The notes under the pieces are model-generated. The model was given only the letters and a program-made list of their open reading frames with translations. It ran no database searches and had not been told where the DNA came from. From NCBI GenBank assembly GCA_045593725.1, contig JAZNXE010000004.1, positions 1 through 25,244 on the forward strand: a DNA stretch of 25,244 nucleotides, written 5' to 3'. Both the position numbers and the translations under genes were made by a program. The stretch is from HGM12713 sp045593725. GTDB taxonomy: Bacteria > Bacillota > Clostridia > Oscillospirales > CAG-272. This document shows positions 21,941-25,244 of the stretch, in pieces (within the stretch, counting starts at the first letter, position 1; each line of letters starts with the position of its first letter).

Positions 21941-23248
21941 TCAGTTTGTTCCAAGTATCTTCGTAAGAAAATCGGAAGCCTCGCTGTCGCATGGGGTCAC
22001 TGTGACACCAAGCATTTCCGAAAGCTCCTCGGGGGAGGCGTCGTCAAGGAAAACGTCGCCCTCGGCTCGCAGGGAGGAGGAGGGAATGAAAAGCTCCTCG
22101 CCAAGCTCCTTTCCCAAAAGCTGTTCGCCCATATCCTTTCCCGTGAGAAGCCCCGAAACGGTTATAAGCTCTCCGAAGAAATTGTTTTTTATTCTGTACA
22201 CCTTTATTTTCACGCCGTCAAATCTGTCCTCAATAAGCTTTGCCAGAGAGCAGATATGCTCATAAGCGGCATATCCCGTTGCCACGGATACGGTACGGCG
22301 CTTGTAATCTGTATATGGAGTGATATCCTCAAGCTCGTATTCCACGGCGCTTTTCATATCGGTAAGCATTCCCACGCCGTTTTCTATCTGTGAATAATCC
22401 TCGTAGTATTCGTCAGAGGGCAGAGGAAGCCCCGCCTTTATATAAAATTCGTCGGAGGGATATACGAGGCGAGTGCCAAGCTCCCTTTTGCACCAATCTC
22501 CGTAAGCGTTTATCTGCTTGATTACAGCGGCAGATTCCTCGGGGGTAAATGGCTCTAAGGGATAGAGCTTATCTCGAAACTGTGTCAGTCCCGCGGGAAC
22601 GATAGCCACGCTCTGGAGAGCGGGATAAAGGGCAATAAGGTCGTGGAGCGAGCGGTCAAGCTCCTCACCGTCGTTAAGCCCCTTGCATAGAACTATCTGA
22701 CAGCAAAGGGAAATACCCGCATCCGCAAGTCGTCTGAGGTAGGAAAGCACCTCGCCCGCGCGCTTGTTGTGCATCATTCTTTTCCGCAATTCAGGATTGG
22801 TGGTGTGCACCGATACGTTTACGGGAGAAATACGCATCTCTATTATGCGGTCGATATCGCGGTCGCGCATATTGGTAAGAGTGACGTAATTTCCGTGGAG
22901 AAAGGACAGACGGGAATCGTCATCCTTAAAATAGAGAGTTTTTCTCATACCGCTTGGAAGCTGGTCTATGAAGCAGAAAACGCACTTGTTCTCGCAGGAA
23001 TGCTTTTTGTCCATAAGTGGGGTTTCAAAGTCAAGTCCTATATCGTCGTATTCCTTTTTGGTTATGGTAAATTCAAGCTCCTTACCGTCCCTGAGCACAA
23101 GGATTGCTACCTGCTTGTTGGCAAGGTGAAAGCGGTAATCGAGCACGTCGTTTATTTGTTTGCCGTTTATTGATACAAGTATATCGCCCATAAGCAAGCC
23201 AGCTTTTTGTGCTCTGCTTCGCGGAAGGACATCTGTAATCTGTACCAT
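21941..23248 (-). CDS. DUF512 family radical SAM protein with N-terminal PDZ domain
   Basis: This 435-residue protein starts with a PDZ-like domain (about 1-65, RAQKAGLLMGDILVSINGKQ, 12-31). A radical SAM cluster motif CENKCVFC (Cys85, Cys89, Cys92) follows, then a barrel and the C-terminal DUF512 domain (SVATGYAAYEHICSLAKLIE, in the last third). CxxxCxxC binds a 4Fe-4S cluster that cleaves S-adenosylmethionine; the reaction of this family is not known. The gene is conserved next to der in Clostridia. I placed the start at the ATG with AAAGGAG 8 nt upstream; an ATG 12 codons earlier lies at the predicted transcription start and has no ribosome binding site. It heads the operon. Confidence 0.93.
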   Translation of the reverse strand: MVQITDVLPRSRAQKAGLLMGDILVSINGKQINDVLDYRFHLANKQVAILVLRDGKELEFTITKKEYDDIGLDFETPLMDKKHSCENKCVFCFIDQLPSGMRKTLYFKDDDSRLSFLHGNYVTLTNMRDRDIDRIIEMRISPVNVSVHTTNPELRKRMMHNKRAGEVLSYLRRLADAGISLCCQIVLCKGLNDGEELDRSLHDLIALYPALQSVAIVPAGLTQFRDKLYPLEPFTPEESAAVIKQINAYGDWCKRELGTRLVYPSDEFYIKAGLPLPSDEYYEDYSQIENGVGMLTDMKSAVEYELEDITPYTDYKRRTVSVATGYAAYEHICSLAKLIEDRFDGVKIKVYRIKNNFFGELITVSGLLTGKDMGEQLLGKELGEELFIPSSSLRAEGDVFLDDASPEELSEMLGVTVTPCDSEASDFLTKILGTN

Positions 23249-23287
23249 CTGCTTTCTCCTTTCTGCCGTGGCGCAAATATTCATATT

Positions 23288-23316
23288 ATTATATCACATT
23301 TTTTTCTCTGTGTCAA
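23288..23316 (-). promoter_or_regulatory. Consensus promoter of the DUF512-der-HAD-obg operon
   Basis: On the minus strand TTGACA (23311-23316) and TATAAT (23288-23293) are 17 nt apart. The leader to the ATG at 23248 is about 33 nt. Confidence 0.92.
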
Positions 23317-23376
23317 AGCTTTTATAACAAAATAAGCAGAAAAGCTTTGTTTTGGTAATAAATATGAACGTTTTCT

Positions 23377-23385
23377 CATAGAGTA
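23377..23385 (+). promoter_or_regulatory. Candidate mother-cell sigma -10 element for the DUF3794/LysM gene
   Basis: CATAGAGTA fits the sigma-K -10 pattern CATANNNTA and partly sigma-E. No clear -35 element is visible and the match is short, so this is a weak candidate only. No sigma-A promoter is seen upstream of the gene. Confidence 0.3.
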
Positions 23386-23427
23386 TTGATGAAGAAATAA
23401 AATTTGATACGCCGAAGGGAGAATAAA

Positions 23428-24927
23428 ATGGAAATGAATCAAGATATGGGCATAACACAAAGGCTTTCAATGCCTATGTGCCAGAGAGTAGTTAACAGCG
23501 ATATCTCTGAGGATTTCACCCTGCCCGATTACTATCCCGAAATACGCAGAGTGCTTTACGTCAGGGAGGATATTCCCACACCCGCGAGATTTATAAGCGG
23601 AAATAAGATAGACGTAAACGGAGTGGTGGATTATACCCTTGTATATGTAAACAGCGACGGGGGAGTATGCAGCGCGCCTCTTTCGGCTGAATATTCCTTT
23701 GCGCTTCCCATAGAAAACGTGGGTGACTTCGAGCTTGGAGAGGGAGTAACGGTTATGGCTCATACCTATGCCGATTCCTCAAACGTAAGGGTAAGCGCAC
23801 CGCGAAAGCTCCAGATACGCTCACATTTGCGTTCTGCCGTCAGCGCCTATGGAAAGATGCTGTGCGAGGATAACTTTTCCGGACTTCAATCGGAGGGCAG
23901 CGTAGAAAGGCTTTACGGAGAGTCTGTATGCGGGGATATAGTCTGTGAAAGCTCGGACGTTATCACTCTTGAGGACGAATACCAGCTTCCCTCTGAGGAA
24001 TGCGGTATAGCTCTTGCCGACGGCGGCGTATATATAGAGGACAGCCGAATGGAGGGCGAGATGATACGCATAAGGGGAGAGGCGGTCATAAGAATACTTG
24101 TTAGCTGTGCAAATCAAGTAAGAGAAACTGTGACAAGACGGTTGCCCTTTGAGGCAGAAACCGATATTGACGGCATTGCCACCGAGGGTGACGCCCTTGT
24201 GAGAGTAAGCGGAACGGTTACAGACTTAGCTCTTAACGTAGAAGATGGCAGAGTAATGACAGAAGCCAACGTGGTGCTTGAGGTATGCGTGGGACAGAAT
24301 AAGCCCATAAGATACACAAAAGACGTTTATTCCGTCGAGCAGGAGTCAGAGTCACAGACGCGTCTTTACGGAATGCCCATAGTCCTTGAGAATAGAAATC
24401 TTAACTTCACCCAGAGTGATAAAATAGAATTGTCTGAGCTGAATTTCCCTCAGGGGGCAGAGATAGTACATACCTACGGTAACGCTGTCTTTGACCAAGC
24501 GGAAGTTGAGGACGGAAAATGCGTCTTAAGCGGAAGCTGTAAGTACGATTTGATATGCCTTACGGAGGGCGAGTATTCACACGTAGAAGTAAAGCTTCCA
24601 TTTAAGTATGAGATGGATGGCGACAGAGATATAGAAAGCTTTGACGCTACCGCCCGTATTATGAATTGTAAGGTGAGAAACGACGGAGAGTTCCTCAACC
24701 TTGACTCGGAGATTTTCGCCGCTTGTACCCTTATGGGACGTAATGATACCGAAATCGTTGATCAGGTCAGCTTCGGCGAGGGCAGAGAGGAGAGCGCCAA
24801 CCGCTGGATAGTATATTACGTTACTCCCGAGGATGATATATGGAACATCGCAAAGCGATACGGAGTAAGGGAGGCAGATATTAAGGGAGACCCCTCGGCA
24901 GACAGGCACGTTACAATAGAGAGATAG
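23428..24927 (+). CDS. DUF3794 (SPOCS) domain protein with C-terminal LysM, probable spore coat/morphogenesis protein
   Basis: This 499-residue protein starts with the DUF3794 pattern (ISEDFTLPDYYPEIRRVLYV, 25-44). The family has repeated SPOCS beta domains (here roughly 1-140, 160-290 and 310-430). The chain ends in a short LysM-like segment (VYYVTPEDDIWNIAKRYGV) that would bind peptidoglycan or cortex. The LysM lacks its usual last third, as the protein stops about 17 residues after the core. Related proteins take part in spore coat and cortex attachment (SpoVID and SafA style). GAAGGGAG lies 7 nt before the ATG; an in-frame TTG eight codons upstream has no such site. It diverges from the DUF512 operon and a terminator-bearing repeat follows. 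Confidence 0.9.
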   Translation: MEMNQDMGITQRLSMPMCQRVVNSDISEDFTLPDYYPEIRRVLYVREDIPTPARFISGNKIDVNGVVDYTLVYVNSDGGVCSAPLSAEYSFALPIENVGDFELGEGVTVMAHTYADSSNVRVSAPRKLQIRSHLRSAVSAYGKMLCEDNFSGLQSEGSVERLYGESVCGDIVCESSDVITLEDEYQLPSEECGIALADGGVYIEDSRMEGEMIRIRGEAVIRILVSCANQVRETVTRRLPFEAETDIDGIATEGDALVRVSGTVTDLALNVEDGRVMTEANVVLEVCVGQNKPIRYTKDVYSVEQESESQTRLYGMPIVLENRNLNFTQSDKIELSELNFPQGAEIVHTYGNAVFDQAEVEDGKCVLSGSCKYDLICLTEGEYSHVEVKLPFKYEMDGDRDIESFDATARIMNCKVRNDGEFLNLDSEIFAACTLMGRNDTEIVDQVSFGEGREESANRWIVYYVTPEDDIWNIAKRYGVREADIKGDPSADRHVTIER

Positions 24928-24942
24928 AATATCAGTTATAAA

Positions 24943-25051
24943 GGCACTGCCTCATTTAGCGCAGAACAAAAACACACAAACAAATAGACGATAAAAAGCC
25001 GCTTTTGCTATCAAAAAACGATAGTGAAAGCGGTTTTCGTGTAGAATTTTC
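24943..25051 (+). repeat. Post-stop repeat, copy C, with terminator hairpin
   Basis: This element starts 15 bp after the DUF3794 gene stop, in gene orientation, and aligns end to end with copy B. Shared blocks are CTCATTTAGCGCAGAA, an A-rich spacer, a hairpin and GTAGAATTTTC. The hairpin pairs CCGCTTTTGCTATC (24999-25012) with GATAGTGAAAGCGG (25020-25033), with two G-U pairs, followed by TTTT. It works as a plausible terminator. Confidence 0.85.
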
Positions 25052-25090
25052 AATACAAACCCTTATTATTTCACCATAAGGCGAGAATAA

Positions 25091-25116
25091 ATATCCCCCC
25101 GTATAACGGGGGGTAT
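25091..25116 (+). terminator. Second terminator-like hairpin before repeat copy 2
   Basis: CCCCCCG (25095-25101) pairs with CGGGGGG (25107-25113), flanked by AT pairs, and is followed by TATTTCATTTT. The same tail follows the potCD terminator on the other strand, so hairpin plus tail plus repeat appears as one unit at both ends. Confidence 0.65.
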
Positions 25117-25244
25117 TTCATTTTCGGGCATAGCCCTAATACTACTGGCTGCGCACAAGTGCGCTTTTATTGGCCTGCCAGCCATGCAATGGATACTTGC
25201 TACCCGTAAACGGGTTTCACCATGAGCCTCCCTTGTGTAAAGGG
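25112..25244 (+). repeat. Dispersed structured repeat, copy 2 (truncated by window end)
   Basis: These 133 bases are nearly identical to the reverse complement of 73-206. Hairpins present are GGGC/GCCC, GCGCAC/GTGCGC inside CTGGC/GCCAG, and ACCCGT/ACGGGT. The window stops inside the CCTCCCTT palindrome. It lies 3' of the DUF3794 gene in the same orientation. Confidence 0.85.

Overview
The window looks like chromosomal DNA of an uncultured, endospore-forming Clostridia species (Bacillota), probably of the Oscillospirales or Christensenellales type common in animal guts. The evidence is a set of sporulation genes (spoIIR, cotJA-cotJB-cotJC, a DUF3794/LysM coat-type gene, a small SpoIVFB-like site-2 protease), Gram-positive ribosome binding sites (AGGAGG), clear vegetative promoters (TTGACA-17-TATAAT) and a polyamine uptake operon of Firmicutes type with a fused permease and binding protein. 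I see no phage, plasmid, insertion sequence or CRISPR signature. Most genes are housekeeping or core sporulation genes.

Layout. Positions 1-270 hold structured repeat DNA and a large terminator hairpin. 292-4426 (minus) is the operon potA-potB-potCD for spermidine/putrescine import, joined by ATGA overlaps. 4656-5848 (minus) carries a small M50 protease and an unrecognised two-helix membrane protein. 6002-6688 (plus) is a DUF1836 regulator-like gene that shares a bidirectional terminator with spoIIR (6709-7311, minus). 7382-10802 (minus) is the operon hisS, a DJ-1-like gene, 5-formyltetrahydrofolate cyclo-ligase and a CPBP membrane protease. 11090-13989 (plus) is a two-gene ABC system whose ATPase is degenerate and whose partner is a GldF-GldG-like fusion. 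14059-14212 (minus) holds tRNA-Glu and tRNA-Met. 14663-16928 (plus) encodes an HTH-phosphohexomutase fusion followed by a left-handed beta-helix acetyltransferase. 17163-18482 (minus) is cotJA-cotJB-cotJC. 18615-23248 (minus) is the operon DUF512 radical-SAM protein, der, a HAD phosphatase and obg. 23428-24927 (plus) is the DUF3794/LysM gene. The window ends in an inverted copy of the repeat at its start.

The most unusual parts are: a multi-hairpin repeat present as inverted copies at both window ends; a second repeat family found directly after three stop codons in the gene's own orientation; the XRE-type HTH fused to a GlmM-like enzyme, with a long structured leader; the ABC ATPase that has lost the Walker A Ser/Thr, the LSGGQ glycines and the H-loop His; the PotC-PotD fusion with an extra GCGS-hydrophobic-basic tail; and a hairpin that terminates upstream transcription while containing the spoIIR ribosome binding site. 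All gene calls come from reading motifs in the translated sequence; no database search was run.
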